A stretch of DNA of 64,000 nt from Hyphomicrobiales bacterium (GCA_002869065.1 PKTR01000003.1:214891-278890), one strand, 5' to 3'. Counted from the first letter of the stretch, positions 20,301 to 28,620 are shown. Numbers and translations are program-made. The notes: generated from the sequence alone by a model not told the origin.

Positions 20301-20892
20301 GGCCGGAGAAGCGCGACAGCTCGAAGCCGTGCAGGCCATAGTCGATGACTTCCTGCAGATCGGCCGGATTGAGCACCGGGATCTCGGCATCGCGGAAGGC
20401 GAACTCGCTCTGCGCCGGCAGGATCGAGGATTTCGCCAGATGATCGTCGCCAGCCAGCGCCAGAACGCCGCCATGGCGCGCGGTGCCGCTGGCATTCGCC
20501 TGTTTAAGCGCGTCGCCAGCCCGGTCGACACCCGGCGCCTTGCCGTACCAGACACCGAAGACGCCATCGAAATCGCTGTCGCCTTCCTTCAGGTCGAGCT
20601 TCTGCGAGCCCCACACCACATGGGCGCCGAGTTCCTCGTTGACGCCCGGCTGGAAGACGATGTCGTGATAGGAGAGATGACCGCCCGCCCGCATCAGTTC
20701 CTGATCGAAACCGCCGAGCGGCGACCCGCGATAGCCGGAAATCATGCCGCCGGTCTTCAACCTCGCCGCCCGGTCGAGCCGGCCGCGATCGAGCACCAGA
20801 CGCACCAGCGCCTGTATGCCGGTCAGATAGACCGAGCCTTCGGTGCGGACATATTTGTCATCGAGCGAAATCTCGCGCGGAACAATGGTCAT
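17362..20892 (-). CDS. Indolepyruvate ferredoxin oxidoreductase, fused alpha-beta form
   Basis: 1176 residues. It converts aryl pyruvates (indolepyruvate, phenylpyruvate) to aryl acetyl-CoA with ferredoxin reduction. The N-terminal part is the pyrimidine/TPP region; a TPP-binding centre lies around MFVDLGDGTYFHSG and ILYNDAVAMTGGQ; a cysteine-rich [4Fe-4S]-type region follows (VCEDCGDCSVQSNC, CNKDFSCVKGFC); the C-terminal part is the gamma/beta domain beginning with IAGIGGMGVTT. Fusion into one chain is usual in proteobacteria. The divergent Lrp/AsnC regulator suggests amino-acid-responsive control of aromatic amino acid breakdown. Confidence 0.95.
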   Translation of the reverse strand: MTIVPREISLDDKYVRTEGSVYLTGIQALVRLVLDRGRLDRAARLKTGGMISGYRGSPLGGFDQELMRAGGHLSYHDIVFQPGVNEELGAHVVWGSQKLDLKEGDSDFDGVFGVWYGKAPGVDRAGDALKQANASGTARHGGVLALAGDDHLAKSSILPAQSEFAFRDAEIPVLNPADLQEVIDYGLHGFELSRFSGLWTGLICLADTMDSSGIVSVDPNRLQFYRPVNSDPRAMGELNRPLLLANRLETEHLLREVRLPAAQAYVRANRLDHVAFGAKRARIGIIASGKAYRDIRQALALLGIDEERAEALGIGIYKVAMPWPLEPLGIGAFTRGVEKLLIVEHKRALIEPQVKAQLYHHPAGERPAIWGKTTPEGAPFLPDVLELSIAEMVRALSTVLPDIAKDAAMRAVADRLEEQLRYAESHGCDAGRSPYFCSGCPHSTSTKVPDGSRAMPGIGCHAMTEISGRTTEGQVAMGGEGVPWVGQAPFSKTKHMFVDLGDGTYFHSGLLAIRQAVAAKVPVTYKILYNDAVAMTGGQAVDGTLTVPQLTRQLEAEGVRRIVLVSDNPDTYRGRQDLAAGVPIHHRDELISVEEELAAYPGVSVLIFDQVCAAEKRRRRKKGQMDDPALRLVINERVCEDCGDCSVQSNCLSVEPLATDFGTKRTINQSSCNKDFSCVKGFCPSFAWVEGGTVKKADGAALDIDALKAALPLPTMAALDRPLNLLIAGIGGMGVTTTAAVLAMAAHVDGLNATTLDMTGLAQKGGPVTSHVRFAAKDMAIDGPRVPTASLDVLLASDMLVAAGSDTLSLIDHDRTVTLGNGRVAPTAEFVLKQTQSFEAAKLAAILREASARTEIADLAGIAEKLLGDAIFTNMLAVGMAFQHGLLPMSVEAMETAIRLNGAAVAANLKAFHAGRVLAAAPDKITGLLPAEKIAKAMDLDERIAFLAEELGAYQNAAYAARYAALVERVRVADAAQGSSMRLTGLVAESLYRLMAVKDEYEVARLYAAPAYREAVAAQFEDGARLKVVIAPPFVSATDPATGRPKKRAFGPWMLKAFGLLAKFKGLRGSVLDPFSRQAERKAERALLARYEADIEMIFSQLGTTSYGLLCEIARVPELVRGYGPVKMANMESADKRRAMLLGQLAMADLPGPAEVATPARRARLEAVERITEAAE

Positions 20893-21027
20893 GGCTCTCC
20901 TCCTCGACGGACATTCGCCAGTTGCGAATAAAAACCGTTTGCCACAACCAATATTTTATGCGCCTCGCCAGAAATTTCTGTGCTAATTGCTTTGATCGAA
21001 ATCAAACATCAAAAGAAATATTCCGCC

Positions 21028-21507
21028 ATGCCCGCGACCTCGGAAAATTTCACACTTGAGCCCGCCGACATCCGCATCCTGCGAATCCTGCAGAACGACG
21101 CCTCCCTGCCGGTTGCCGAGGTGGCAAAACTCGCCGGCATGTCGCAAACGCCCTGCTGGCGCCGGATCAAGCGCCTGAAGGAGGCCGGCGTCGTCCGCCA
21201 GATCGTCGCGCGTATCGACCGCGAGGCGCTCGGCCTCGAATTCGTCTCCTATGTCTTCGTCAAGCTCGGCCACCCGAGCCGCGAGAACATGGCCGAGTTC
21301 GACCGCATGGTGAACATCTGGCCGGAGGTGGTGACCTGCGAGCGCATCACCGGCGCCGTCGACTATCTGCTCAAGGTCGTCACCGAGGACATCAAGTCCT
21401 ATGACGAGTTCCTGCGGCTGAAGCTGCTTGACAACGAACTCGTCACCGATGTGCAGTCGCGCATTGTCGTCTCGACGGTGAAAGACAGCGCCGCCCTGCC
21501 GATCTGA
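21028..21507 (+). CDS. Lrp/AsnC-family transcriptional regulator
   Basis: 159 residues from the ATG at 21028 (an in-frame ATG exists at 20980). The N-terminal helix-turn-helix (LPVAEVAKLAGMSQTPCWRRIKRL) and C-terminal RAM ligand domain (VVTCERITGAVDYLLKV) are typical. It is divergent from the ior gene, with an A+T-rich 135-base region between, where its operator would be expected. Such regulators beside ior genes usually respond to aromatic amino acids; effector not shown. Confidence 0.92.
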   Translation: MPATSENFTLEPADIRILRILQNDASLPVAEVAKLAGMSQTPCWRRIKRLKEAGVVRQIVARIDREALGLEFVSYVFVKLGHPSRENMAEFDRMVNIWPEVVTCERITGAVDYLLKVVTEDIKSYDEFLRLKLLDNELVTDVQSRIVVSTVKDSAALPI

Positions 21508-21541
21508 CCGCTCACCAACGGCACCACGCCGGGACCAACCG

Positions 21542-22501
21542 ATGCCGCATAGCCTGTCATTGATCGCCTGTCCGCTTGCCTGGCTCGGCCGCCAGGGTAC
21601 ACTCGCGGTCGCCGTCAGCGCTGTCCTCGGCATCTGCCTGCCGCCGCTGTCGGCGCTTGCCCGCCCGTTCCTGCAGGAAGCCGTGTTCGCGCTGCTCGTG
21701 CTCGCCTTCCTGCGCGTCGACATCACCGCGATCCGCGGCCATCTCGCCCGCCCCGTCCTGCTCGTTGCCATTGTGGTGTGGATGATGGTGGTCGTGCCCG
21801 TCGGCCTCGGCATCTTCGGCCGCGCCTCGGGGTTGATCCATGCGGCGCCCGAAATGATGCTGGCGCTCTATATCGTCGCCGTCACCCCGCCGCTGATGTC
21901 CGGGCCCGCTTTTGCCTATCTGCTCGGTCTCGATGGCGCACTGAGCCTCGCAATTCTGGTGCTCGGCATGGTCCTGACCCCAATTTCGGCGCCGCTGCTC
22001 GCGCCGCTGGTGCTTGGCTCCGCGCTGCCGATCTCCGCCTTTGCCCTGTCGCTGCGGCTCGCCGGCCTGCTGCTCGGCTCCGTCGCGGTCGCCTATGTCC
22101 TGCGCCGCCTGCTCGGCAACGAGCGGGTCAACGCCGCACGCGAGGAAATCAACGGGCTCAACGTCGTGCTTCTGTTCGTCTTCGCCGTTGCGGTGATGGA
22201 CGGCGTCGCCGCGAACTTCGCCGAAAACCCCTACCTTTCGACGGCGGTCGCCATCCTGACCGTGCTGATCGCGCTCGGCCAGATCGCCGTGACCATGCTG
22301 GTCTTCATCGCGCAGGGCGGCGCCCGGGCCTTCGTCATCGCGCTCAGCGCCGGCAACCGCAACATGAGCCTGATCGTCGCCGCGCTCGGCGCCGCGGTTC
22401 CGGATTTCACATGGCTCTATTTCGCGCTTGCCCAGCTGCCGATCTATTTCCTGCCGCTGCTGGTCAAGCCGATCGCGACCCGCCTCACCCGCAACGGCTG
22501 A
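21542..22501 (+). CDS. BASS-family (bile acid:sodium symporter-like) transporter
   Basis: 319 residues, nearly all hydrophobic, with about nine to ten transmembrane helices. Motifs such as LVLAFLRVDI, TPPLMSGPAFAYLLG and ALSAGNRNMSLIVAAL (the conserved N/GN-R-N region of BASS crossover helices) place it in the bile acid/Na+ symporter-like superfamily. It lies 34 bases behind the Lrp gene. The substrate is unknown; an aromatic or keto-acid substrate would fit the neighbours but is inference. Confidence 0.75.
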   Translation: MPHSLSLIACPLAWLGRQGTLAVAVSAVLGICLPPLSALARPFLQEAVFALLVLAFLRVDITAIRGHLARPVLLVAIVVWMMVVVPVGLGIFGRASGLIHAAPEMMLALYIVAVTPPLMSGPAFAYLLGLDGALSLAILVLGMVLTPISAPLLAPLVLGSALPISAFALSLRLAGLLLGSVAVAYVLRRLLGNERVNAAREEINGLNVVLLFVFAVAVMDGVAANFAENPYLSTAVAILTVLIALGQIAVTMLVFIAQGGARAFVIALSAGNRNMSLIVAALGAAVPDFTWLYFALAQLPIYFLPLLVKPIATRLTRNG

Positions 22502-22615
22502 CGCACCACGCGGGGCACATCCCAATGGGGTCTTCATTTCGCCGGAATATCGTCTAGGCTGGTCGCACCGCTCGCACCGACCGCGATAATCAGAACACCC
22601 GGCACCCAGTCCGCA

Positions 22616-23545
22616 ATGATGGCCGCACCGTTGAGCATTCGCTTCCGCACCCGATATGCCCTCCGGGCACTCGCGCTCGGCGTTGCCATGACGCTCGGCG
22701 CCACCCAGCTTCACGCGGCGGATTCGGCCAAGCGCGACGTCATCGGCTTTTCCCGCGACGGCAAATATTTCGCATTCGAGCAATATGGCGTGCAAGACGG
22801 CTCCGGTTTTCCCTATTCGGAAATCTTCGTCGTCGAAGTCGCCAAGGACGAATGGGTACGCGGAACGCCTGCCCGCACGCTGATCCGTCAGGACGGCGCG
22901 AAGCTCGATCAGGCGCGCGAGAACAGCCGCGACCGCATCGCGCCCTACCTGTGGCGCCTCAATATCGGCACCAAGGGTAGCCACGTCGTTTCCGACCAGG
23001 CCGAGACGGCGGACGCCGCCGCTCGCTTCTTCGCCTTCACCCTGCCCGACAACGAGGACGGTCCGGGCCTTGGCACCGTGCGTCTCCGTCTGATCGAAAA
23101 CGCGCTCCCCGCCGCCAATTGCGAACTGACGGGCGAACAGACCCACGGCTTCACGCTGGTGCTCGAGAGCGAGACCGGCGAACCGCTGCGCATTCTCGAA
23201 GAAGACACCGAAATCCCGCCGAGCCGCGGCTGTCCGATCCATTACGGCATCTCCGACGTCGTCGCCCTGCAGCGCGCCGGAGCCGGCCCCGCGCTGGTCG
23301 TGCTGATTTCCATGTACCGGCTCGGCTTTGAGGGCCTCGACCGCCGCTTCCTCGCCATCGGCGCCGCCTTCGACGAGCCTCCGGTGGCCGCCGCCTACGC
23401 GCCAGGCACCACGCCGACCCGCGAGCAAGTCGCACCCGGCACCGCACCGCCGAAGCCGCCGAGCGAGGCTCCGGCGGCCGCGTCCAAGGGCGGTTCCTTC
23501 GGCCAGATCCCGAGTTACCTGATCAATCGCGGCTCGACGCGATAA
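22616..23545 (+). CDS. DUF2259-family secreted protein
   Basis: 309 residues. A signal peptide of ~35 residues (cleavage near LHA-A) is followed by the DUF2259 start IGFSRDGKYFAFEQYGVQDGSGFPY. A single disulfide pair is possible (Cys in AANCELT and SRGCPIH). The last ~50 residues are proline/alanine-rich and probably disordered. Function of the family is not established. ATG ATG at 22616/22619 leaves a one-codon start doubt. Confidence 0.82.
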   Translation: MMAAPLSIRFRTRYALRALALGVAMTLGATQLHAADSAKRDVIGFSRDGKYFAFEQYGVQDGSGFPYSEIFVVEVAKDEWVRGTPARTLIRQDGAKLDQARENSRDRIAPYLWRLNIGTKGSHVVSDQAETADAAARFFAFTLPDNEDGPGLGTVRLRLIENALPAANCELTGEQTHGFTLVLESETGEPLRILEEDTEIPPSRGCPIHYGISDVVALQRAGAGPALVVLISMYRLGFEGLDRRFLAIGAAFDEPPVAAAYAPGTTPTREQVAPGTAPPKPPSEAPAAASKGGSFGQIPSYLINRGSTR

Positions 23546-23667
23546 AGCATCGTGCAGCCAATTGGAACAATTGGCGTCGACAAAGATGCGACAAAACAAA
23601 CCGATAGAAAATTTTCCAAAGCGTGTTCTTGTCCGAAAACCGGTTCCCACTTTTCGGGAACACGCTC
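23546..23667 (-). repeat. RIME-like mosaic repeat, copy A
   Basis: A two-palindrome intergenic element. 23546-23590 contains CCAATTG-GAA-CAATTGG inside GCATC...GATGC ends and is identical over 45 bases to 31588-31632. 23620-23667 contains the second palindrome around CCGAAAACCGG and CCCACTTTTCGGG and is an inverted copy of 24393-24440. The pattern is like the Rhizobium-specific intergenic mosaic elements. It lies in the upstream region of the next gene. Confidence 0.8.
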
Positions 23668-23710
23668 TCGTAGCAACGGAACGGAAACGGGTTTGCGTTA
23701 CGTTGCCCCG

Positions 23711-24394
23711 ATGAGCAGTCCTGCCCGCAGCGCGGCCCAACTCTCGAACGACGGCGCATTCGACGCCGGGACCGATTCCGTTCTTGCCGAATGGGACGCG
23801 GATATCGTTGCCCGCTCCACGGCCGAAATCGCCGTATCTCCAGCAGCAGCCACAGGTCCGCTTATTCCTGAGATTGGCGAAGCCATGCCGCGCTCGGGCA
23901 TCATCATCCGCACCTTGCGTCGGGCACGACACGCCCTCCTGCCGGCCGCGCTCTTTGCACCCGCCTATGGCGCCGCGATCACCACCGCTGTCATCGGCCA
24001 TATGGTGTGGCGCGAGCAGGCGATCGGAATGCGCATGCTCGCCGTCGTCATCCTGTTTGCGCTCGGAGGCACCATCGCCGGCTTCGCTGCCTGGCTGACC
24101 GCAGCGACCATTGCCGGCGCCCGCCGCCGCGCGCAGCGCTTCGCGGCCATGACCTTCGCGCTGACGCTGGCCACCGCCGGCTTCACGGCGTTCCTGTTCT
24201 TCCTGCAGTTCCAGGTCTACTACGCCCAATGGCACGACGAGGCGTTCTCGCGCATGTGGGTCTGGCAGGTGCTGTTCACCGGCGCGAGCGCGGTCTACAT
24301 CTTCATTTCCAGCGGCCTGCGCATGCTGCTGCCCTTCGGCCTGCCCGTCCTGTTTTTCGCCGCCTGGCTGTTTGCCCGCAAGCCCCGTATCTAG
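23711..24394 (+). CDS. Hypothetical four-helix membrane protein
   Basis: 227 residues from the ATG at 23711; the longer frame upstream runs through repeat sequence and is disfavoured. An acidic, probably cytoplasmic N-terminus of ~70 residues precedes four hydrophobic segments (about 76-98, 105-130, 143-165 and 185-220). No family was recognised. The gene is bracketed by inverted copies of a repeat element at 23620-23667 and 24393-24440; its stop codon lies within the edge of the right-hand copy. Confidence 0.6.
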   Translation: MSSPARSAAQLSNDGAFDAGTDSVLAEWDADIVARSTAEIAVSPAAATGPLIPEIGEAMPRSGIIIRTLRRARHALLPAALFAPAYGAAITTAVIGHMVWREQAIGMRMLAVVILFALGGTIAGFAAWLTAATIAGARRRAQRFAAMTFALTLATAGFTAFLFFLQFQVYYAQWHDEAFSRMWVWQVLFTGASAVYIFISSGLRMLLPFGLPVLFFAAWLFARKPRI

Positions 24395-24495
24395 AGCGTA
24401 TTCCCGAAAAGTGGGAACCGGTTTTCGGAAAAGAATACGCGGCAAGGCAAACGGTTAGAGCATCTTCAATGATTCAACATTCACAGGAAGTGCTC
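24393..24495 (+). repeat. RIME-like mosaic repeat, copy B
   Basis: First palindrome 24393-24440 (GAGCGTATTC ... GAATACGC ends around CCGGTTTTCGG), then a short linker and a second palindrome at about 24457-24495 (AGAGCAT ... GTGCTC). It is opposite in orientation to copy A and the same in organisation as copy C at 42775-42898. Confidence 0.8.
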
Positions 24496-24636
24496 GGATC
24501 ATCTTGCATCGAGCGCAAAACCCGCACGCCCTCCGTCGCATTGAGGTTGCGCCCCGTGTCTGCTAGGGGATGCGGCAACGCATGGCCGCGCGCCCTATGA
24601 CCGCTGCCGCAACACCCGAAAAGACGAGGACCGCCG

Positions 24637-25965
24637 ATGATCCCGCGCTATTCGCGCCCCGACATGGTCGCCATCTGGTCGCCCGAGACCAAGTTCCGCA
24701 TCTGGTTCGAAATCGAGGCGCACGCCTGCGACGCGCTCGCCGAACTCGGCGTCATCCCCAAAGAAGCCGCCAAGACCATCTGGGAAAAGGGCGCCGCCGC
24801 GACCTTCGACATCGACCGTATCGACGAAATCGAGCGCGAGACCAAGCACGACGTCATCGCCTTCCTGACGCATCTTGCCGAGATCGTGGGCCCGGACGCC
24901 CGCTTCGTCCATCAGGGCATGACCTCCTCGGACGTGCTCGACACCTGCTTCAACGTGCAGCTGGTACGCGCCGCCGACCTGCTGCTGGCCGACATGGACG
25001 CCCTGCTCGCCGCCATCAAGCGCCGCGCTTTCGAGCACAAGGACACCGTCTGCATCGGCCGCTCGCACGGCATCCACGCCGAGCCGGTCACCTTCGGCCT
25101 GAAGATGGCCGAGGCCTATGCCGAGTTCGACCGCTGCAAGAAGCGGCTTGAATTCGCCCGCGCCGAAATCGCCACCTGCGCCATTTCCGGCGCCGTCGGC
25201 ACCTTCGCCAACATCGACCCGCGGGTCGAGGAACACGTCGCGGAAAAACTCGGCCTCATCGCCGAGCCGGTCTCGACGCAGGTCATCCCGCGCGACCGCC
25301 ACGCCATGTTCTTCTCCGTGCTCGGCGTCATCGCCTCCTCGATCGAGCGCCTCGCCGTCGAGGTCCGCCACCTGCAGCGCACCGAAGTGCTCGAGGCCGA
25401 GGAGTTTTTCTCCAAGGGCCAGAAGGGTTCCTCGGCGATGCCGCACAAGCGCAACCCGGTGCTGACCGAGAACCTCACCGGCCTCGCCCGCCTGGTGCGC
25501 TCCTTCGCCATTCCGGCGATGGAGAACGTCGCGCTGTGGCATGAGCGCGATATCTCGCACTCCTCGGTCGAGCGCATGATCGGCCCGGACGCGACGGTCA
25601 CTCTCGACTTCGCGCTCTCCCGCCTCACCGGCGTCGTCGACAAGCTGATGGTTTACCCTGAGCGCATGGTCGGCAACATGGATCGCCTCGGCGGTCTGGT
25701 GCACTCGCAGCGCATCCTGCTGGCCCTCACCCAGGCCGGCTGCTCGCGCGAGGACGCCTACCGCCTCGTCCAGCGCAACGCCATGAAGGTGTGGGAGAGC
25801 TATCAGGTATCGGGCAGCGCCGACGTCGATTTCCTGACCGAGCTCTTGAACGATGCCGATGTGCGTTCCTATCTGGATGAGAACGCAATCCGCGAGCGCT
25901 TCGACCTCGGCTACCACACCAAGCACGTTGATACGATCTTCAACCGGGTGTTCGGCGAGGCCTGA
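24637..25965 (+). CDS. purB: Adenylosuccinate lyase
   Basis: 442 residues. It cleaves SAICAR to AICAR and adenylosuccinate to AMP, acting twice in purine synthesis. Fumarase/aspartase-superfamily motifs are present: catalytic His in GRSHG (His144), the flexible signature loop [10 protein letters not shown] at 265-274, and [10 protein letters not shown] at 95-104. The length matches the family. It is the first of the purine genes scattered over the next 16 kb. Confidence 0.97.
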   Translation: MIPRYSRPDMVAIWSPETKFRIWFEIEAHACDALAELGVIPKEAAKTIWEKGAAATFDIDRIDEIERETKHDVIAFLTHLAEIVGPDARFVHQGMTSSDVLDTCFNVQLVRAADLLLADMDALLAAIKRRAFEHKDTVCIGRSHGIHAEPVTFGLKMAEAYAEFDRCKKRLEFARAEIATCAISGAVGTFANIDPRVEEHVAEKLGLIAEPVSTQVIPRDRHAMFFSVLGVIASSIERLAVEVRHLQRTEVLEAEEFFSKGQKGSSAMPHKRNPVLTENLTGLARLVRSFAIPAMENVALWHERDISHSSVERMIGPDATVTLDFALSRLTGVVDKLMVYPERMVGNMDRLGGLVHSQRILLALTQAGCSREDAYRLVQRNAMKVWESYQVSGSADVDFLTELLNDADVRSYLDENAIRERFDLGYHTKHVDTIFNRVFGEA

Positions 25966-26005
25966 GCCCCGCTGAAATCCAACCGAAGAACGAACCGGAG
26001 CAACG

Positions 26006-26560
26006 ATGAAAGTCGCTGACGCCGATCTGCTGCTGCTGCCCGACCGCGGCGGCCTCGATGCCGACCACTGGCAGGCACGCTGGGAGGACAAGCTCTCCAC
26101 CGCCCGCCGTGTCGAGCAGGCGGACTGGCACACGCCCGACCGCGAAGACTGGGTCGCCCGCCTCGTCGCCGAGGTCGAGGCGGCAACGCGCCCGGTGGTG
26201 CTCGTCGCCCACGGGCTCGGCGTGTTGACGGCGATCCACGCCGCACCGCTGCTGCCGCCCGGCCGCGTGGTGGCCGGCTATTTCGTTGCCCTGCACGACC
26301 CGGAAGACGAAGCGCTGCGCGAGGCGGGCTTCACGCCGGCACCGCGCGATCCTCTGCCCTTTCCGGCACTGCTCGTCGCCAGCCGCACCGATGCCACCTG
26401 CGCGTTCCCGGTTGCCGAAGACTACGGCTATGCCTGGGGCACGATGGTCATCGACGCCGGCGATGTCGGCCATATCGACAGCGCCAGCGGTCACGGCCCC
26501 TGGCCGGAAGGGTCGCTGACGCTTGGCCGCATCCTCGGCCAGATCAATCCCGAGAGCTGA
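26006..26560 (+). CDS. RBBP9/YdeN-like alpha/beta hydrolase lacking the nucleophile serine
   Basis: 184 residues of the small RBBP9-type serine hydrolase family. The nucleophile elbow, normally H-S-L-G, reads H69-G70-L71-G72 (codons CAC GGG CTC GGC), so the catalytic Ser is replaced by Gly, whereas the Asp (Asp129 in SRTDATCAF) and the GHIDSASGHGPWPEG His region are retained. It therefore looks like a pseudoenzyme or an altered enzyme. It follows purB by 40 bases and is probably cotranscribed. Confidence 0.8.
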   Translation: MKVADADLLLLPDRGGLDADHWQARWEDKLSTARRVEQADWHTPDREDWVARLVAEVEAATRPVVLVAHGLGVLTAIHAAPLLPPGRVVAGYFVALHDPEDEALREAGFTPAPRDPLPFPALLVASRTDATCAFPVAEDYGYAWGTMVIDAGDVGHIDSASGHGPWPEGSLTLGRILGQINPES

Positions 26561-26620
26561 TCTTCTGCGCGGCCTCATCGGCGCACGAGAAGCAGTCCGA
26601 AAACGGCATGCCGAAATGAA

Positions 26621-26649
26621 AACGGCGGGCGCCTGAGGCACCCGCCGTT
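26621..26649 (+). terminator. Hairpin after the RBBP9-like gene
   Basis: A stem AACGGCGGG/CCCGCCGTT (26621-26629 with 26641-26649), extended inside by GCC/GGC, lies 60 bases behind the stop. There is no T run, so termination strength is uncertain. Confidence 0.4.
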
Positions 26650-26798
26650 CTCTGCCACTCATGGACTGTTTTTTCGAACCTGACACGCAACGCCATCGGT
26701 CCACGCAAGGACCCACGCCGCGCTCAACGCCCGCTTCCTCCGATCGCATTCCAAACCTGGAAAAGTCCGGCCGGCTTTTCGAGCCGGTTATCGGGACC

Positions 26799-27017
26799 TC
26801 AAGCCCTGCGGGTCGAACGGAAGGCCGCGTCGACCTTCTTTCCGATGATCCAGCTGATCGGGAGAGCGACGACGAAACCAACGATCACCAGACCGATCAA
26901 CATCATGTTGTTGTCGGTCGGCTGATTCGCGTCGCCAAGCGCCAGGCCGAGAGTGAAAAGAATCCCCGCCAAAGTCGGGGCGATCACAATGTAAAACATC
27001 ACAGCCAGCTTCAGCAT
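26799..27017 (-). CDS. Small two-helix membrane protein
   Basis: 72 residues. Two hydrophobic helices (about 5-27 and 40-58) are separated by a short polar loop DANQPTDNN, with a basic C-terminal tail KKVDAAFRSTRRA. The ATG is preceded by a GGAG-containing ribosome-binding site. Small proteins of this shape are conserved in Hyphomicrobiales but unnamed. A hairpin at 26771-26790 downstream on the minus strand may be its terminator. Confidence 0.6.
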   Translation of the reverse strand: MLKLAVMFYIVIAPTLAGILFTLGLALGDANQPTDNNMMLIGLVIVGFVVALPISWIIGKKVDAAFRSTRRA

Positions 27018-27207
27018 TCCACGCTCCGCTTCAATTCGCCTGTTAATAGTGTGCCATCATAGTACCGCACCGCCCCCCATCCATCGTGACGGTTGCGTGC
27101 GTAACGAACATAATACAGAAATTACCGATTAGTTTGATATGTCTCAAACAGCGAATGTGTAGGACTTTCCGTCACAGGAAAGCGCCCCGCCTGGCCAGAA
27201 GCGACAT

Positions 27208-27984
27208 TCAACGCTCCAGAAAACCCTCAACGATATCGCGCGACGACGACGCCAGCAGCGCTGAGTCGACGCCATAGGCGATGAAACGAAAGCCCGCCTC
27301 GCGCGCCCATGTCGCGTGTTCCATGCTGGAGCAGAAGATCGCCGCCGTCCTACCTGCATCGCGGGCACGCGCGGCAATCGCCGCCGCTGCCTGCTTGGTG
27401 CCCTCACCCTGCGCATCGACGGCAGCCGCACCGGTCAGCGCGATCGAAAGGTCGGACGGGCCGACGAACACGCCGTCGATACCTTCGACCGCGAGAATGT
27501 CGTCAAGCGCGTCCATCGCCTCTCGCGTCTCGATCATCCCAAAGGCCAGCGTGCGATCATTGGCGTCGGCGAGATAGCTGCCGATATCGCTGCCATGCAG
27601 GGCAACCGCGCGCTGCGGGCCCCAGCTGCGCCCGCCAACCGGCGGGAACTTCATGAACTCGACGAACCGCTGCGCATCCTCGACCGAGTTGATCATCGGC
27701 GCGATGACGGCCGCTGCGCCGAAATCAATCGCCCGGCTGGCCATCGCGAAATCGCCGACCGGAACGCGCACCACGGCTGGAACGCCGGCCGCCGTCAGAC
27801 CCACAATGCCGCGCGCGATGCTGTCGGTGTTGTGCAGGCCGTGCTGCATGTCGAGCGTGACCGCGCCATAGCCGGCCCGCCCCATCGTCTCGCCGAGGAT
27901 CGGCTCGGCAATCGTCGACCAGGCGGAAAGAACGGTTTCGCCAGCGCGCAGCCGGTCAGCGAGAATTGCGGTTTGATCGGTCAT
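27208..27984 (-). CDS. HpcH/HpaI-family class II aldolase
   Basis: 258 residues. A pyruvate-type aldolase or citrate lyase beta-like TIM barrel: TLDMQHGLHN, GAAAVIAPMINSVEDA, GRSWGPQRA, the metal ligand Glu in FGMIETREAM and Asp in VGPSDLSIA are all family landmarks of HpaI (4-hydroxy-2-oxo-heptanedioate aldolase). The physiological substrate cannot be told; paralogues act on 2-keto-3-deoxy sugar acids or hydroxy-keto acids. It is monocistronic by appearance. Confidence 0.88.
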   Translation of the reverse strand: MTDQTAILADRLRAGETVLSAWSTIAEPILGETMGRAGYGAVTLDMQHGLHNTDSIARGIVGLTAAGVPAVVRVPVGDFAMASRAIDFGAAAVIAPMINSVEDAQRFVEFMKFPPVGGRSWGPQRAVALHGSDIGSYLADANDRTLAFGMIETREAMDALDDILAVEGIDGVFVGPSDLSIALTGAAAVDAQGEGTKQAAAAIAARARDAGRTAAIFCSSMEHATWAREAGFRFIAYGVDSALLASSSRDIVEGFLER

Positions 27985-28051
27985 GCTCAGCCACCCCCGG
28001 GAATGGAATGCTCGTCGTCAGGCTTCCCCGACAGCCTTCCAAAATATGACA

Positions 28052-28077
28052 GAGCGGCCGAACACCTCCGGCCGCTC
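28052..28077 (-). terminator. Hairpin after the zeta-subunit gene
   Basis: GAGCGGCC/GGCCGCTC (28052-28059 with 28070-28077) stands 72 bases past the zeta gene stop on the minus strand, followed by an imperfect T-rich stretch. Likely terminator, modest support. Confidence 0.4.
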
Positions 28078-28148
28078 CCATTAAGCACCACAATTCCTGC
28101 CCGCACGCAGCGCCGGCGGATCGGACACGACCCGCCCGGACAACAGGA

Positions 28149-28472
28149 TCAGGCTTCGGCCTTGACCTGTTCCATCGCGGTAACGAGCAATTCGCTCATA
28201 ACGCGACGGATCTGATGTTCGGTCTCGTCGACACCAGCGGCATCGAAGTCCGCACGGATCTTGCGATAGACGTCTTCGTCGCCAGCTTCCTCGAAATCGG
28301 CGCGGACGACTTCCTTGGCATATTCGGCGGCCTTGTCGCCGTCGAGGCCGAGCTTTTCCGCAGCCCACAGGCCAAGGAGCTTGTTGCGGCGCGCGCCGGC
28401 TTTGAACTGAAGTTCCTCATCATGAGCGAACTTCTTCTCGAACGCTTCCTCGCGCTTATCAAACGTGGTCAT
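28149..28472 (-). CDS. ATP synthase inhibitor zeta subunit (DUF1476)
   Basis: 107 residues from the ATG at 28472 (GGGAGG six bases upstream; the longer frame is not family-like). The N-terminus MTTFDKREEAFEKKFAHDEE is the hallmark of DUF1476, shown in Paracoccus to be the zeta inhibitor of the F1-ATPase, with an inhibitory N-terminal helix and a four-helix bundle. It acts at the inner membrane F1 sector to stop ATP hydrolysis. Divergent from purC, as is usual in related genomes. Confidence 0.93.
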   Translation of the reverse strand: MTTFDKREEAFEKKFAHDEELQFKAGARRNKLLGLWAAEKLGLDGDKAAEYAKEVVRADFEEAGDEDVYRKIRADFDAAGVDETEHQIRRVMSELLVTAMEQVKAEA

Positions 28473-28603
28473 AAACTGCCTCCCGTTTGGCTTTTCCCTG
28501 ACCCTAACACATGGGATTTCAACTCGGGCGTTGAATATCGTCGCGGCCAAGCTAAATCAACCGAAACGAAATGGGGGCTCGACGCCGCGTAAACAACCCG
28601 CTC

Positions 28604-28620
28604 TTCACAATGATTGTGAA
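28604..28620. promoter_or_regulatory. 17-bp palindrome between zeta gene and purC
   Basis: TTCACAATGATTGTGAA is a perfect inverted repeat with a 1-base centre, in the 300-base divergent region (28473-28772) that must hold the promoters of both genes. It is a candidate operator for a dimeric regulator; no regulator is identified in the window. Nothing else was recognised in this intergenic stretch. Confidence 0.5.

Noticed and set aside
21557-24445. A 962-codon open frame on the minus strand across the transporter, DUF2259 and membrane genes
   Set aside because: It is antisense to three well-supported genes, is low-complexity (Gly, Arg, Ala, His, Asp-rich) and arises from the GC bias of third codon positions.
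26661-27062. A 133-codon plus-strand frame opposite the small membrane protein
   Set aside because: Low-complexity polar sequence; the minus-strand frame has two clear membrane helices and a ribosome-binding site.
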